Positions 16,522 to 26,043 of a DNA stretch of 64,000 nt are shown here, piece by piece; positions within the stretch are counted from its first letter, which is position 1, and each line of letters starts with the position of its first letter. The notes under the pieces were generated by a model. The model was not told the origin of the DNA. It did not search any database and was given only the letters and a program-made list of their open reading frames with translations. The stretch is from Egibacteraceae bacterium (GTDB taxonomy: Bacteria; Actinomycetota; Nitriliruptoria; Euzebyales; Egibacteraceae), in the NCBI GenBank assembly GCA_030447925.1, contig JAUJNX010000010.1, forward strand, positions 113,948-177,947, read 5' to 3'. The position numbers and the translations under genes were made by a program.

Positions 16522-17441
16522 GGGCCGCCGAGCCAGCGGTGGCGCAGGCCGGCCAGCACCGCCACGGAGACCGCCAGCAGGAGCAGGCTCAGCAGGTAGG
16601 CGACCGGTGGGTCGGACTCCAGCTGCAGGTAGACGGCCAGCGGCATGGTCTGGGTCCGCCCGGGGGTGTTGCCCGCGAACGTGATCGTCGCGCCGAACTC
16701 CCCGAGCGCGCGGGCCCAGCACAGCGCCATCCCGGCGGCCAGGGACGGGCCGAGCAGCGGGACCGTGACGCGGCGGAAGACCGTCCACCGCGAGGCGCCC
16801 AGGGTGGCGGCGGCGTCCTCGAAGCGGCGGTCGATCGACCGCAGGCCGGCCTCGACGGTGACGACCAGGAAGGGCATCGCGACGAAGGTCTCGGCCAGGA
16901 CCACGCCGGCCAGCGTGAACGGGAGCGTGATCCCGAACGCCTCGTCCAGGAGGCGCCCGAACACCCCGCGCCGCCCGAAGGCGAGGAGCAGGGCCACCCC
17001 GCCGACGACCGGCGGGAACACCATCGGCAGGACCGCCAGGGCCCGGACGAGGGTCTTGCCGCGGAAGTCCCGCCGGGCGAGGACCCAGGCGAGCGGCACC
17101 CCGAGGACCGTGGCGACCGCCAGCGCCGCGAGCGAGGCGACGACCGACAGCCGCAGCGCCGCGAGGAAGGCGGGGTCCGCGACGGTCGCGGCGGTCCGGT
17201 CCCACGGCGCGCGCAGCACCAGCCCGGCCAGCGGCAGCACGAACACCGCCATCGCGACCACGGCCAGCCCGCTCAGGACCCCCTCCAGCCCGCGCCCCCG
17301 CCGCCCCCGCCCGCCCCGGCGGCGCGGCGGGCCGCCCGCTGCCGGCCCAGGACCCGGCTCGGCGGGCGCGGGCGCCGCGCCCGACCCCGCCGCCGGCCCG
17401 GCCGGCGCCGCGGCGGGCCCGCCCGCCCGGTCCGCGGTCAC
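16518..17441 (-). CDS. modB: Molybdate ABC transporter permease
   Basis: A 307-residue permease with about five to six membrane segments and the EAA-type loop ASRWTVFRRVTVPLLGPSLAAGMALCWARALGE region. About 50 N-terminal residues are Pro/Ala/Gly-rich and absent from typical ModB, so an internal start (for example near residue 52) cannot be excluded. GTG start at 17441 overlaps the modA stop by 4 nt, supporting it as the coupled start. Forms the membrane channel with ModC. Confidence 0.93.
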   Translation of the reverse strand: MTADRAGGPAAAPAGPAAGSGAAPAPAEPGPGPAAGGPPRRRGGRGRRGRGLEGVLSGLAVVAMAVFVLPLAGLVLRAPWDRTAATVADPAFLAALRLSVVASLAALAVATVLGVPLAWVLARRDFRGKTLVRALAVLPMVFPPVVGGVALLLAFGRRGVFGRLLDEAFGITLPFTLAGVVLAETFVAMPFLVVTVEAGLRSIDRRFEDAAATLGASRWTVFRRVTVPLLGPSLAAGMALCWARALGEFGATITFAGNTPGRTQTMPLAVYLQLESDPPVAYLLSLLLLAVSVAVLAGLRHRWLGGP

Positions 17442-18250
17442 CCGCCCGCCCGGGGCGCGGTGAAGCCGTGGGACGCCAGGACGGCCTGGCCCTCCGCGGA
17501 CAGGACGAGGTCCACGAAGGCGGCGGCGCCCGCGGGCTCCTCGGCGCCGGTGAGGGCGGCGATCGGGTAGGAGGCGGGCACGTTGCGGTCCTCCGGGATG
17601 GCGACGCCCTCGACCTCACCCTCCCGGGCGGCCACGTCGCTGCGGTAGACCATGCCCGCGTCGGCCTCGCCCAGCGCGACGCGCGACAGGACCGCGCGCA
17701 CGTCGACCTCCAGCGAGGCTGGGGTCAGCGCGACGCCCGCGCCGTCCAGCAGCTCCTGGGCGTACTGGCCGGCGGGGACCCCCGGCGCCGCCAGCACGAC
17801 CGCGAGCCCGGGGGCGGCGAGGTCCTCGACACCGTCCACGCCGCGCGGGTTGCCCGGCTCGACGGCGATCTCCAGCAGGTTGGCCGTGAACGCCCGCGGC
17901 GTGCCGTGGACCAGCCCCGCCTCGGCCACGACGTCCATCTGGCGCTGGTCGGCCGACGCGAAGACCCCGGCGGGCGCGCCCTCCACGATCTGGGTGGCCA
18001 GCTGCTGGCTGCCCGCGAAGTTGAACGTCACCGTCGCGTCCGGGTTCGCGGCCTCGAACACGGTGCCCAGCTCCTCGAACGCCTCGGTGAGCGAGGCCGC
18101 CGCGTACACGACGGCCTCCGCCTGGACGCCCGCCGGGGCGGCCGTCGCACCCGGCGTGACGGCGGCCCCGCCCCCGTCCCCGCCCGCGCCGCCGCACGCC
18201 GCGAGCAGGAGCGCGGCCGGCACCCACCACGCCCGCCCGACACCACCCAT
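17438..18250 (-). CDS. modA: Molybdate ABC transporter substrate-binding lipoprotein
   Basis: A 270-residue periplasmic-binding-type lipoprotein. The signal peptide ends in the lipobox LLAAC. The family motifs VVYAAASLTEAFEELG, NFAGSQQLATQI and AGVFASADQRQMD are the oxyanion-binding signatures of ModA. ATG at 18250 is chosen because GGAGG lies 7 nt upstream and it yields a normal signal peptide; an upstream in-frame start adds 26 unlikely residues. First gene of modABC, exposed at the outer face of the membrane. Confidence 0.96.
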   Translation of the reverse strand: MGGVGRAWWVPAALLLAACGGAGGDGGGAAVTPGATAAPAGVQAEAVVYAAASLTEAFEELGTVFEAANPDATVTFNFAGSQQLATQIVEGAPAGVFASADQRQMDVVAEAGLVHGTPRAFTANLLEIAVEPGNPRGVDGVEDLAAPGLAVVLAAPGVPAGQYAQELLDGAGVALTPASLEVDVRAVLSRVALGEADAGMVYRSDVAAREGEVEGVAIPEDRNVPASYPIAALTGAEEPAGAAAFVDLVLSAEGQAVLASHGFTAPRAGG

Positions 18251-18281
18251 GCCCGCCCTCCGACCGTAGGGACCGACACTG

Positions 18282-18291
18282 TACCTAGGTA
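18282..18291. promoter_or_regulatory. 10-bp palindrome upstream of modA
   Basis: TACCTAGGTA is a perfect palindrome 32 bp upstream of the modA start in the modA promoter region. It is a candidate operator for molybdate control of modABC. It does not match the enterobacterial ModE consensus, so the regulator is unknown; the HTH-TOBE protein at 26040 is one candidate. Confidence 0.4.
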
Positions 18292-18354
18292 TCGAGGGGC
18301 TCGTTCCTAGCGGTTCAACCGCCGCCATCGCAGCGATCGCGTCCGCCGCGGCCG

Positions 18355-20241
18355 TCAGCCGGTGACCGTCACCGCCTGGCCGCCCTTCGGGGCGTCGCGG
18401 CCGGCGACCCGGTAGACGTCCTCGCCGTCCACGGTCTCGTGCAGGAGCAGCAGCTCGGCCAGCTCGTCCAGCGCCCGGCGGTTGGTGGTCAGCAGGTCCA
18501 CGGCGCGCTGCTCGGCCTCGCGCAGGAGGCGGGCGACCTCGCGGTCGACCTCGCGCTGGGTGGCCTCGGAGTACTGCCGGCTGCGCACCTCCTCGGTGCC
18601 CAGGAACATCGGCGAGCCCGACGAGTACCCCACCGGCCCCAGGGCCGGGCTCAGCCCGAACTCGCGGACCATCCGGGTCGCGAGGTCGGTCGCGGTCGAC
18701 AGGTCGTTGGCCGCGCCGGTGGACCCTTCCCCCAGCACGATGAGCTCCGCCGCGCGCCCGCCCATGCGCACCGCCAGCGAGTCGCGCATGTAGCTCTCGG
18801 AGTACAGGTGGCGCTCGTCGACGGGCAGCTGCTGGGTGACGCCCAGGGCCATGCCCGACGGCAGGATCGTGACCTTGGCGACGGGGTCGGCGTGGTCGGA
18901 GTACGCGGCGACCAGGGCGTGGCCCGACTCGTGGATGGCGACCGCGCGCTTCTCGGAGGGCAGCAGGACGTTGGAGCCCTCGCGGCGGCCCAGGATGATG
19001 CGGTCGCGCGCCTCCTCGAAGTCGTCCTGGGCGATGACCTCGCGGGTGGCCCGGACGGCGACGATGGCGGCCTCGTTGACCAGGTTGGCGAGGTCGGCGC
19101 CGGTGAAGCCGGGGGTGCCGCGGGCGACGACGCCCAGGTCGACGTCGGGCGCCAGCTGCTTGCCACGGGCGTGGACGGCCAGGATCTCGGCGCGCTCGGC
19201 CTGGGTGGGCAGCGGCACGGTCACCTGCCGGTCGAACCGGCCGGGGCGCAGCAGGGCCGGGTCCAGGGTCTCCGGGCGGTTCGTGGCGGCCAGGACGACG
19301 ACGCCCTGGACCTCCTCGAACCCGTCCATCTCGGCGAGCAGCTGGTTGAGGGTCTGCTCGCGCTCGTCGTTGCTGACCACCCCGCCGCTGGAGCGGCGCT
19401 GGCCGATGGCGTCGATCTCGTCGACGAAGATGATGGCGGGGGCGCGCTTGCGGGCGTCGGCGAACAGGTCGCGCACGCGCGACGCGCCCACGCCGACGAA
19501 CAGCTCGACGAACGCGGATCCGGTGACGGCGAGGAACGGGACGCTCGCCTCACCGGCGACCGCGCGGGCGATGAGGGTCTTGCCGGTCCCGGGCGGCCCG
19601 ACCATGAGCACGCCGCGCGGTCCCCGCGCGCCCGCCCGGGTGTAGCGGTCGGGCGCGCGGAGGTAGTCCACGACCTCGGTGATCTCGCGCTTCACCCCGG
19701 CGTAGCCGGCGACGTCGTCGAAGCGCGTCTCGGGCCGCTCGGCGTCGATGACCCGCGCCCGCGAGCGCCCGAACCCCCCGATCTGGCCGGCGACGCCCGC
19801 CTGGGCCCGGCGGCCCAGCCAGATGAACACGCCGACGAAGATCAGGATCGGCAGGAAGCTGATGAGGATGCTGAGCAGCGAGGTCTGCGGGCCGGCGCCC
19901 TCCACCTCCACGCCGTTGTCCTCCAGGCGCGCCAGCAGCCCCTCGTCGCCCGCGGCGACGGGCAGGCGCGAGGTGAACAGCGTGCCGTCGGGGCGCTCGC
20001 CGTCGATCACCCCGTCGGTGGTGATCGACACCGTGGCCACCTGCCCGGCGTCGACAGCGTCCAGGAAGTCGGAGTACGACAGCGCCTCGGCCGACATGCC
20101 GTTCAGCGAGGGGCTGAACAGCAGCACCATCGTGAGGGCGATGCCCAGCGGCACCAGCCAGCGGCGCCACGGCGGCGGCGGCGGCGGCGCCGGCGGGACC
20201 GGCTTGTCACCTGGTGGGGACGAGTTCGCCCGGTTCGTCAC
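18355..20241 (-). CDS. ftsH: ATP-dependent zinc metalloprotease FtsH
   Basis: A 628-residue membrane AAA+ protease that degrades membrane and regulatory proteins. Two N-terminal membrane segments (about 27-43 and 120-140) flank an extracytoplasmic region. Walker A GPPGTGKT is at 215-222, Walker B is IIFVDEIDAI, and the zinc motif HESGH is at 437-441. The N-terminus is unusually Pro-rich (residues 13-25). GTG start has GAGGAG 9 nt upstream. Single gene, followed by no partner; the LLM oxidoreductase lies upstream on the same strand. Confidence 0.97.
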   Translation of the reverse strand: MTNRANSSPPGDKPVPPAPPPPPPWRRWLVPLGIALTMVLLFSPSLNGMSAEALSYSDFLDAVDAGQVATVSITTDGVIDGERPDGTLFTSRLPVAAGDEGLLARLEDNGVEVEGAGPQTSLLSILISFLPILIFVGVFIWLGRRAQAGVAGQIGGFGRSRARVIDAERPETRFDDVAGYAGVKREITEVVDYLRAPDRYTRAGARGPRGVLMVGPPGTGKTLIARAVAGEASVPFLAVTGSAFVELFVGVGASRVRDLFADARKRAPAIIFVDEIDAIGQRRSSGGVVSNDEREQTLNQLLAEMDGFEEVQGVVVLAATNRPETLDPALLRPGRFDRQVTVPLPTQAERAEILAVHARGKQLAPDVDLGVVARGTPGFTGADLANLVNEAAIVAVRATREVIAQDDFEEARDRIILGRREGSNVLLPSEKRAVAIHESGHALVAAYSDHADPVAKVTILPSGMALGVTQQLPVDERHLYSESYMRDSLAVRMGGRAAELIVLGEGSTGAANDLSTATDLATRMVREFGLSPALGPVGYSSGSPMFLGTEEVRSRQYSEATQREVDREVARLLREAEQRAVDLLTTNRRALDELAELLLLHETVDGEDVYRVAGRDAPKGGQAVTVTG

Positions 20242-20303
20242 GCGCTGCTCCTCGATCGCGACCCTCGGCCCCCACTCTGCCGCACGCCGCCGTCCCCGGG
20301 CCG

Positions 20304-21203
20304 TCAGCGGACGGCCTCCCGCAGGCCCGCCAGGCGGTCCAGCTGCTCGTCCACCGGCGCGCCCATGGCCCAGAACACGTGGCGGACGCCCAGGCGGTCC
20401 AGGCGCTCCAGGTCCTCGGCGACCTGCTCGGGCGACCCGGTCGCGGGCGCGCGCCGGTCCAGCGGCCGCGCGGTGACGTCGCCGTTCACGCGCAGGACGA
20501 CCGGGAGGGCGTCGGGGTCGTGGCCGGCGCCGCGGGCGGCGTCGCGCCAGATGCCCAGCGACTCCTCGAGGGCGTCGAAGGACCAGGCGCCGGGGTTGAG
20601 GCCCAGCCCCATCCGCCCGGCCCGCGCCAGGGCCGGCGGGGCGAAGGCGCCGGTGATGATCGGCGGGCCGCCGGGGCGCACGGGCTTGGGCCCGATCTGG
20701 GCCTCCGGGACGGCGTAGAAGCGCCCGTCGAAGGTGACGGGATCGGCGCCCCACACGGCGCGCACGGCCTGGATCCACTCCTCGAAGCGGTCGCCGCGCG
20801 CGGCCGTGGGCACGCCGGCGACGGCGAACTCCTGCGGCATCCACCCCTGCCCCAGGCCGGCGAGCACCCGGCCGCCGCTGAGCTGGTCCAGCGTGGCCAG
20901 CCGCCGGCCCAGCACCACCGGCGGGTGCAGCGGGGCGATGAGGATGCTGGTCCCCAGCGTGACCCGCTCGGTCACCGCGGCCGCGAAGGCGAGGGTCTCC
21001 AGCGGGTCGTGCACGCTGGCGTAGATCTCGGGCAGCGGGCCGGGCGCGCCCCCGCCCTGGCTCATGTCCACCAGGGGGCGCAGCTGGCGCTCGAAGACCC
21101 AGACCGAATCGAGCCCGAGCCGCTCGGCCCCGGTGGCGACGTCCCGGATGGCCGCCGCGGTCGCCGACGCCCCGCTCTGCGGCAGCGCGATACCCAGCTC
21201 CAT
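20304..21203 (-). CDS. LLM-class F420-type flavin/deazaflavin oxidoreductase
   Basis: A 299-residue TIM-barrel protein of the luciferase-like monooxygenase family, in the F420-dependent actinobacterial branch. Characteristic blocks are LGIALPQSG at the N-terminus, LGTSILIAPLHPPVVLGRRLATLDQLSGGR and LGQGW. ATG at 21203 has AGGAG 5 nt upstream. It probably uses F420 rather than FMN (family inference). It diverges from the R2lox gene across 143 bp, suggesting a shared promoter region and perhaps a shared lipid or metabolite substrate. Confidence 0.9.
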   Translation of the reverse strand: MELGIALPQSGASATAAAIRDVATGAERLGLDSVWVFERQLRPLVDMSQGGGAPGPLPEIYASVHDPLETLAFAAAVTERVTLGTSILIAPLHPPVVLGRRLATLDQLSGGRVLAGLGQGWMPQEFAVAGVPTAARGDRFEEWIQAVRAVWGADPVTFDGRFYAVPEAQIGPKPVRPGGPPIITGAFAPPALARAGRMGLGLNPGAWSFDALEESLGIWRDAARGAGHDPDALPVVLRVNGDVTARPLDRRAPATGSPEQVAEDLERLDRLGVRHVFWAMGAPVDEQLDRLAGLREAVR

Positions 21204-21223
21204 GCTCGCTCCTGTTTCGTAGG

Positions 21224-21261
21224 TAGTCCGTCCCCACACTGTTGCAGCCTCGCTAGTCCGT
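21224..21261. promoter_or_regulatory. Direct repeats TAGTCCGT in LLM/R2lox divergent region
   Basis: TAGTCCGT occurs at 21224-21231 and 21254-21261, a spacing of 30 bp (about three helical turns), between two divergent genes. Such phased repeats fit cooperative binding of one regulator. Another short repeat, ACGGACGA/ACGGACGG, lies at about 21308-21330 just before the R2lox ribosome site. Confidence 0.45.
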
Positions 21262-21346
21262 TTCCCCTCTTTACACCGCGCGGGAGCGCGTCGACAGTGG
21301 CAGGACGAACGGACGAACGGACGGACGGACGCCGCAGGAGGCCCGT

Positions 21347-22330
21347 GTGACGACCCTCGGCAACGCCCCCAGCCGGACGCACTTCTCGTCGCTGCGCCGC
21401 GGCGGCCTGAACTTCGCCAGCCTCCCGCTGCGCCTGTTCAGCGGGGGCAACGCGAAGGTGTGGGACCCGGCCGCGATCGACCTGTCCGCCGACGCGGCGG
21501 ACTGGGCGTCGCTCACCGACGACGAGCGCGAGACCGCGACCCGCCTGGTCGCGCAGTTCGTGGCCGGCGAGGAGGCCGTGACCCACGACATCCAGCCCTT
21601 CATGGCCGCGATGAACGCGGAGGGCCGCACCGGCGACGAGCTCTACCTCACCCAGTTCGCCTACGAGGAGGCCAAGCACACCGAGGCGTTCCGCCGCTGG
21701 ATGGACGCGGTCGGGCTCACCGGGGACCTGCACGAGTGGGTCGAGGACAACAGCGGCTACCGCAGGCTGTTCTACGAGGAGCTGCCCGCCGCGCTGGACG
21801 TGCTGCGCGAGGACCCGTCGCCCCGCGCCCAGGTGCGCGCCTCGGTGACCTACAACCACGTGGTCGAGGGCATGCTCGCCCTCACCGGGTACTACTCGTG
21901 GATCAAGATCTGCACCAGCCGGGACATCCTCCCGGGCATGCGCCAGATCATCAAGCACATCTCCGACGACGAGCGCCGCCACATGGCCTGGGGCACGTTC
22001 ACCTGCCGGCGCCACGTGGCGGCCGACGACGGCCTGTGGGCGACGGTCCAGGAGCGCTTCGACGAGGTCATCCCCATCGCCGTCGAGCTCATCAACGACT
22101 CCTACAAGGACTACGTCGAGGGCGACCCGATCCCGTTCGACCTGGACCAGGACGAGCTGCTCACCTACGCGATGGACAAGGGCCTGCGCCGGGTGGGGAC
22201 GATCGAGAGCGCCCGCGGGCGCCCGCTGGCCGAGATCGACGTCGACGTCGAGCCGGCGGACCTGGAGGACCGGTTCGCCGCCGAGGACGCGGTCGCGATC
22301 GCCGCGGCGTCGGCCCCGCCCTCCGCCTGA
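21347..22330 (+). CDS. R2-like ligand-binding oxidase (R2lox), Mn/Fe
   Basis: A 327-residue ferritin-like protein of the R2lox family (as M. tuberculosis Rv0233), not a ribonucleotide reductase subunit. All six metal ligands are present: Glu75, Glu108, His111, Glu174, Glu209 and His212. Val78 and Tyr169 occupy the positions of the Val-Tyr ether cross-link that defines R2lox. Family members bind a Mn/Fe centre and a long-chain fatty acid; the physiological reaction is unknown. GTG start has AGGAGG 5 nt upstream. The C-terminus has an acidic tail. Divergent from an F420-type oxidoreductase. Confidence 0.93.
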   Translation: MTTLGNAPSRTHFSSLRRGGLNFASLPLRLFSGGNAKVWDPAAIDLSADAADWASLTDDERETATRLVAQFVAGEEAVTHDIQPFMAAMNAEGRTGDELYLTQFAYEEAKHTEAFRRWMDAVGLTGDLHEWVEDNSGYRRLFYEELPAALDVLREDPSPRAQVRASVTYNHVVEGMLALTGYYSWIKICTSRDILPGMRQIIKHISDDERRHMAWGTFTCRRHVAADDGLWATVQERFDEVIPIAVELINDSYKDYVEGDPIPFDLDQDELLTYAMDKGLRRVGTIESARGRPLAEIDVDVEPADLEDRFAAEDAVAIAAASAPPSA

Positions 22331-22362
22331 TCCGTCCCACCGGAGCGGTAGCGTGGCGGGCC

Positions 22363-23712
22363 ATGGCGCTCTCACCCGCACGCCCCCGCCCCCGCCAGAT
22401 CGCCCGCACGACGCTCGCCAACGGGCTGCGGGTCGTGCTCGCCCCCGACCCCAGCGCCCCGGTGGTCGGCGTGGCCGTGTACTACGACGTCGGCATCCGC
22501 TCCGAGCCCGAGGGCCGGACCGGCTTCGCCCACCTGTTCGAGCACCTGATGTTCCAGGGGTCGGCCAACGTCGGCAAGACCGAGCACTTCACCCACGTGC
22601 AGTCCGCCGGCGGGACGCTGAACGGCAGCACCCACCTGGACTACACCAACTACTACGAGATCCTGCCGTCGGGCGCGCTGGAGCTGGCCCTGTTCCTCGA
22701 GGCCGACCGCATGCGCTCGGTCCGGCTCACGCAGGAGAACCTGGAGAACCAGGTCGCGGTGGTCCAGGAGGAGATCCGCGTCAACGTGCTGAACCGGCCC
22801 TACGGCGGGTTCCCGTGGATCCTGCTGCCGGGCGTGCTGTTCGACACCTTCCCCAACGCCCACAACGGCTACGGCGACTTCACCGACCTGGAGGCCGCCA
22901 CGCTGGACGACGCGCGCGACTTCTTCGACCGGTACTACGCGCCCGCCAACGCGGTGCTGTCGGTCGCCGGCGACCTCGACGTCGACGCGACCCTGGCGAT
23001 GGTCGAGCGCCACTTCGGCGACATCCCCGAGCGGGCGGTCACCCCGCCGCCGTCGTTCGCCGAGCCGCCCCTGACCGCGCAGCGCCGCGCCGTCCACCAC
23101 GACCGCCTCGCCCCGCAGCCGGCGCTGGCGGTGGGCTGGCGCCTGCCCGACCCGCTCGGCCGCCTGGACGACTTCCTGCCCTACGTGCTGCTCGCCGAGG
23201 TGCTCACCGACGGCGACGCGAGCCGCCTGGAGCGCCGCCTGGTCCAGCGCGACCACCTGGTCAGCGAGGTCGAGGCGGGTATCGGGGTGATGGGCAGCGC
23301 GATCGACGCCCGCGACCCCACCCCGCTGATCGTCGAGACGCGCCACCCGGCCGGCACCACGACCGACGCGGTCCTGGCGGCGCTGGACGACGAGCTGGCG
23401 CGCCTGGCCGGCGGCGACCTGGAGCCCGACGAGCTGGAGCGGGTGCAGGCGCGGCTGGCCAGCCGGTCGCTGCGCGCGAACGACTCGGTGATGGGCCGCG
23501 CGCAGCTGCACGCGGTGCTGGAGCAGCAGCGCGGCCGGGCGGAGCTCGCCGACGAGCTGCCAGTGCTGCTCGGCGCGGTGACCCCGGACCAGGTGGTCGC
23601 GGCCGCGGGCACCCTGACGCCCGACGAGCGCGCCGTCCTGGAGCTGGTGCCCGACGGCGGCGACGGTTCGGCGGGGCGCGCGGACGCCGCGACTCGGGAG
23701 GCCCGGGCATGA
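22363..23712 (+). CDS. M16 zinc metallopeptidase (active subunit)
   Basis: A 449-residue pitrilysin/processing-peptidase-family protein. The inverted zinc motif H-x-x-E-H is at residues 57-61 (HLFEH) and the third ligand is Glu137, the usual 76 residues downstream. The ATG follows a TAGCGT box (22349-22354) by 8 nt, suggesting a leaderless transcript. The stop overlaps the start of a second M16 gene by 4 nt; bacterial M16 proteins usually act as such pairs. No signal peptide. Substrate unknown. Confidence 0.95.
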   Translation: MALSPARPRPRQIARTTLANGLRVVLAPDPSAPVVGVAVYYDVGIRSEPEGRTGFAHLFEHLMFQGSANVGKTEHFTHVQSAGGTLNGSTHLDYTNYYEILPSGALELALFLEADRMRSVRLTQENLENQVAVVQEEIRVNVLNRPYGGFPWILLPGVLFDTFPNAHNGYGDFTDLEAATLDDARDFFDRYYAPANAVLSVAGDLDVDATLAMVERHFGDIPERAVTPPPSFAEPPLTAQRRAVHHDRLAPQPALAVGWRLPDPLGRLDDFLPYVLLAEVLTDGDASRLERRLVQRDHLVSEVEAGIGVMGSAIDARDPTPLIVETRHPAGTTTDAVLAALDDELARLAGGDLEPDELERVQARLASRSLRANDSVMGRAQLHAVLEQQRGRAELADELPVLLGAVTPDQVVAAAGTLTPDERAVLELVPDGGDGSAGRADAATREARA

Positions 23713-25048
23713 CCGTGGTGCAGGACGACCTGGTCCGGACGGTGCCGGCGGCGGGACCGCTGCCCGAGCTCACGCTGCCGCCGCTGTCGGACACGCGCCT
23801 GGACGGCGGCCTGCGGGTCGTCGCGGTCCGCCGGGCGGGCGTGCCGCTGGTCGAGCTGCGGCTGCGGGTGCCGTTCGCGGGGCACGGCGCGGCGCACCTG
23901 GCCCGCGCCACGCTGCTCGCCGACGCGCTGTTCAGCGGCACCGCGGACCACGACAACGTGGCCCTGGCGGCGACCGTCCAGCGCATGGGCGGGTCGATGT
24001 CGGCCCGCGCCGACGCCGACCGCCTCGCCGTGGGCGGGTCGGTCCTGGCGGCGGAGCTGCCGGGCTTCCTCGACGTCCTGGGCGAGGTCCTCACCGGCGC
24101 CGCCTACCCCGGCGACCAGGTCGACGGCGAGCGCGACCGGCTGGTCCAGCGCCTCGCCGTCGCCCGCAGCCAGCCCGGCGTCCGCGCCGCGGAGGCGCTG
24201 TCGCGCCGGCTGTACGGCGACCACCCCTACGGGCGCGAGCTGCCCGAGGTCGACGACGTCGCGGCGGTCGCGGCGGCGGACCTGCGCGCCCTGCACGCCG
24301 AGCGCGTCGCGCCGGAGGGCGCCGTCCTCGTCCTGGTCGGCGACCTCGACCCCGACGAGGTCCTCGGCGGGGTCGCATCCGCCCTGGGCGCCTGGCGCGG
24401 CGCGGCCGCGGGCGCGGCGCTGGACCCGCCGCCGGTGCCGCAGCCGGGCCCCGTCCTGGTCGTGGACCGGCCGGGCAGCGTCCAGACCACCATCCGCATG
24501 GGTGGTCCGGCGCCGCGGCGCCACGACCCCGACCACGCGGCGCTGAAGCTGGGCAACCTGGTGTTCGGCGGGTACTTCTCCTCGCGCCTGGTCGCCAACA
24601 TCCGCGAGCGCCGGGGCTACACCTACTCCCCCACAGCGGCATCGACCACGCCGCCGCGGCGTCGACCCTCACCGTCGCCGCCGACGTCGCGACCGAGGTC
24701 ACCGCCCCCGCGCTGCTGGAGACCACCTACGAGCTGGGCCGCGTCGCGACCCTGCCCGTGGAGCCCCAGGAGCTGGAGGCCGCCCGGCGCTACGCGGTCG
24801 GGACGCTCGCGCTGTCGACCGCGACCCAGGCCGGGCTGGCATCCACGCTCGCCGCCCTGGTCGCCGACGGGCTGGACGCCACCTACCTCGTCGACCACCC
24901 CCGCGCCCTCCAGACCGTGACCGTGGACGACGTCCGCGCGGCCGCGCGGCGCTGGCTGGCGCCCAGGGCCCTGCAGACCGTCCTGGTGGGCGACGCGGCG
25001 GCCATCCGCGACGAGGTCGCGACCCTCGCCGACGTCGCCCCCGCGTGA
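23709..25048 (+). CDS. M16 peptidase-like partner subunit, frameshifted
   Basis: The partner of the preceding gene: M16 fold, but without the H-x-x-E-H zinc site, as in the non-catalytic subunit of M16 heterodimers. The family's RERRGYTYSP motif is present. The frame breaks in a C-run at 24628-24632; restoring one C gives HSGIDHAAAASTLTVAADVAT and an uninterrupted C-terminus to 25048. ATG overlaps the upstream stop (ATGA). Stop overlaps the nudC start. Confidence 0.9.
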
Positions 25049-26043
25049 CCCTTCCGCACCCCTCCGGCCCCCCGGCGCTGTCGCGGGCGGGGCTGGACCG
25101 CGCGGCGCTGCGCCGGACCGACGACACCTGGCTGGCCGCCGCCCGCGCCGACCCCCGCAGCCGCGTCCTGGTCCTGTCCCCCGGCGGGGGCTCGGGCCGC
25201 CGCGCCTCGGGCTGGCAGGCGCCGGTCGCCGACGGGCCCGGCGGCCCGCGCCTCGCCCTGGTCGCCCCGCGCGCGGCACCGCCCGGGGACCCGTGGCTGC
25301 TGGGCGTGGACCCCGCGGGCGTCGCCCACTGGGCGGTGGTCGTCGACGACGAGGCCAGCGGCGCGGCCCCGCCCGTCCCGGCCGGCGCGCGGCCGGCGGA
25401 CCTGTGGGAGATCGACGGGGCGAGCCTGGACGACCGCGACGCGGGCATGCTCACCCACGCCGTCGCCCTGGCCCAGTGGCACCGCCACCACACCCACTGC
25501 CCGCGCTGCGGCGCGCGCACCCGCGCCGCCCGCGCGGGCGCGATCCGGGTGTGCGAGGCCGACGGCAGCGAGCACTTCCCCCGGTCCGACCCGGCCGTCA
25601 TCGTCCTGGTGCACGACGGCCGGGGACGCTGCGTGCTGGCCCGCCAGGCCGGCTGGCCGGCGGGCCGCGTCTCGGTCCTGGCCGGCTTCGTCGAGCCCGG
25701 CGAGGCCGCGGAGCAGGCGGTGGCGCGCGAGGTCGCCGAGGAGGTCGGCCTCGCCGTCGAGGCGATCGCCCACACCGCCAGCCAGCCATGGCCGTTCCCG
25801 TCCAGCCTGATGCTGGGTTACACCGCGGTCGCGACGCCCGACGGGCGCGACGACCTGGTCACCGACCACGAGGAGCTGGAGTCGGCCACCTGGGTCCCCC
25901 GCGCCGCCGTGCGCGCGGCCCTGGCGGCACCCGGCGGCGCCGCGAGCGGCATCGGCCTGCCCCCGCCGGTGTCGATCGCCCACCGCCTCCTGGCCGACTG
26001 GGCCGCGGGGACCGACGCGGCCGGGCTCCGGGGCGGCGCGTGA
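25045..26043 (+). CDS. nudC: NADH pyrophosphatase / RNA-decapping NUDIX hydrolase
   Basis: A 332-residue NudC-type hydrolase that splits NAD(H) and removes NAD caps from RNA. The NUDIX box spans 214-236 (GFVEPGEAAEQ ... REVAEEVGL) and the NudC-specific SQPWPFPSSLMLGY follows. The zinc-ribbon region has CPRC but then only one more Cys (VCEADGSEHFPR); the usual fourth Cys is Asp, so zinc binding may be lost or altered. GTG start overlaps the M16 stop by 4 nt. Cytosolic, probably cotranscribed with the M16 pair and the HTH-TOBE gene. Confidence 0.93.
   Translation: MTLPHPSGPPALSRAGLDRAALRRTDDTWLAAARADPRSRVLVLSPGGGSGRRASGWQAPVADGPGGPRLALVAPRAAPPGDPWLLGVDPAGVAHWAVVVDDEASGAAPPVPAGARPADLWEIDGASLDDRDAGMLTHAVALAQWHRHHTHCPRCGARTRAARAGAIRVCEADGSEHFPRSDPAVIVLVHDGRGRCVLARQAGWPAGRVSVLAGFVEPGEAAEQAVAREVAEEVGLAVEAIAHTASQPWPFPSSLMLGYTAVATPDGRDDLVTDHEELESATWVPRAAVRAALAAPGGAASGIGLPPPVSIAHRLLADWAAGTDAAGLRGGA

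Noticed and set aside
22332..22354. Damage-type promoter (CCGTCCCAC-N8-TAGCGT) before the M16 gene
   Set aside because: Spacing is right but the TGTC core is CGTC, and M16 peptidases are not linked to DNA damage.
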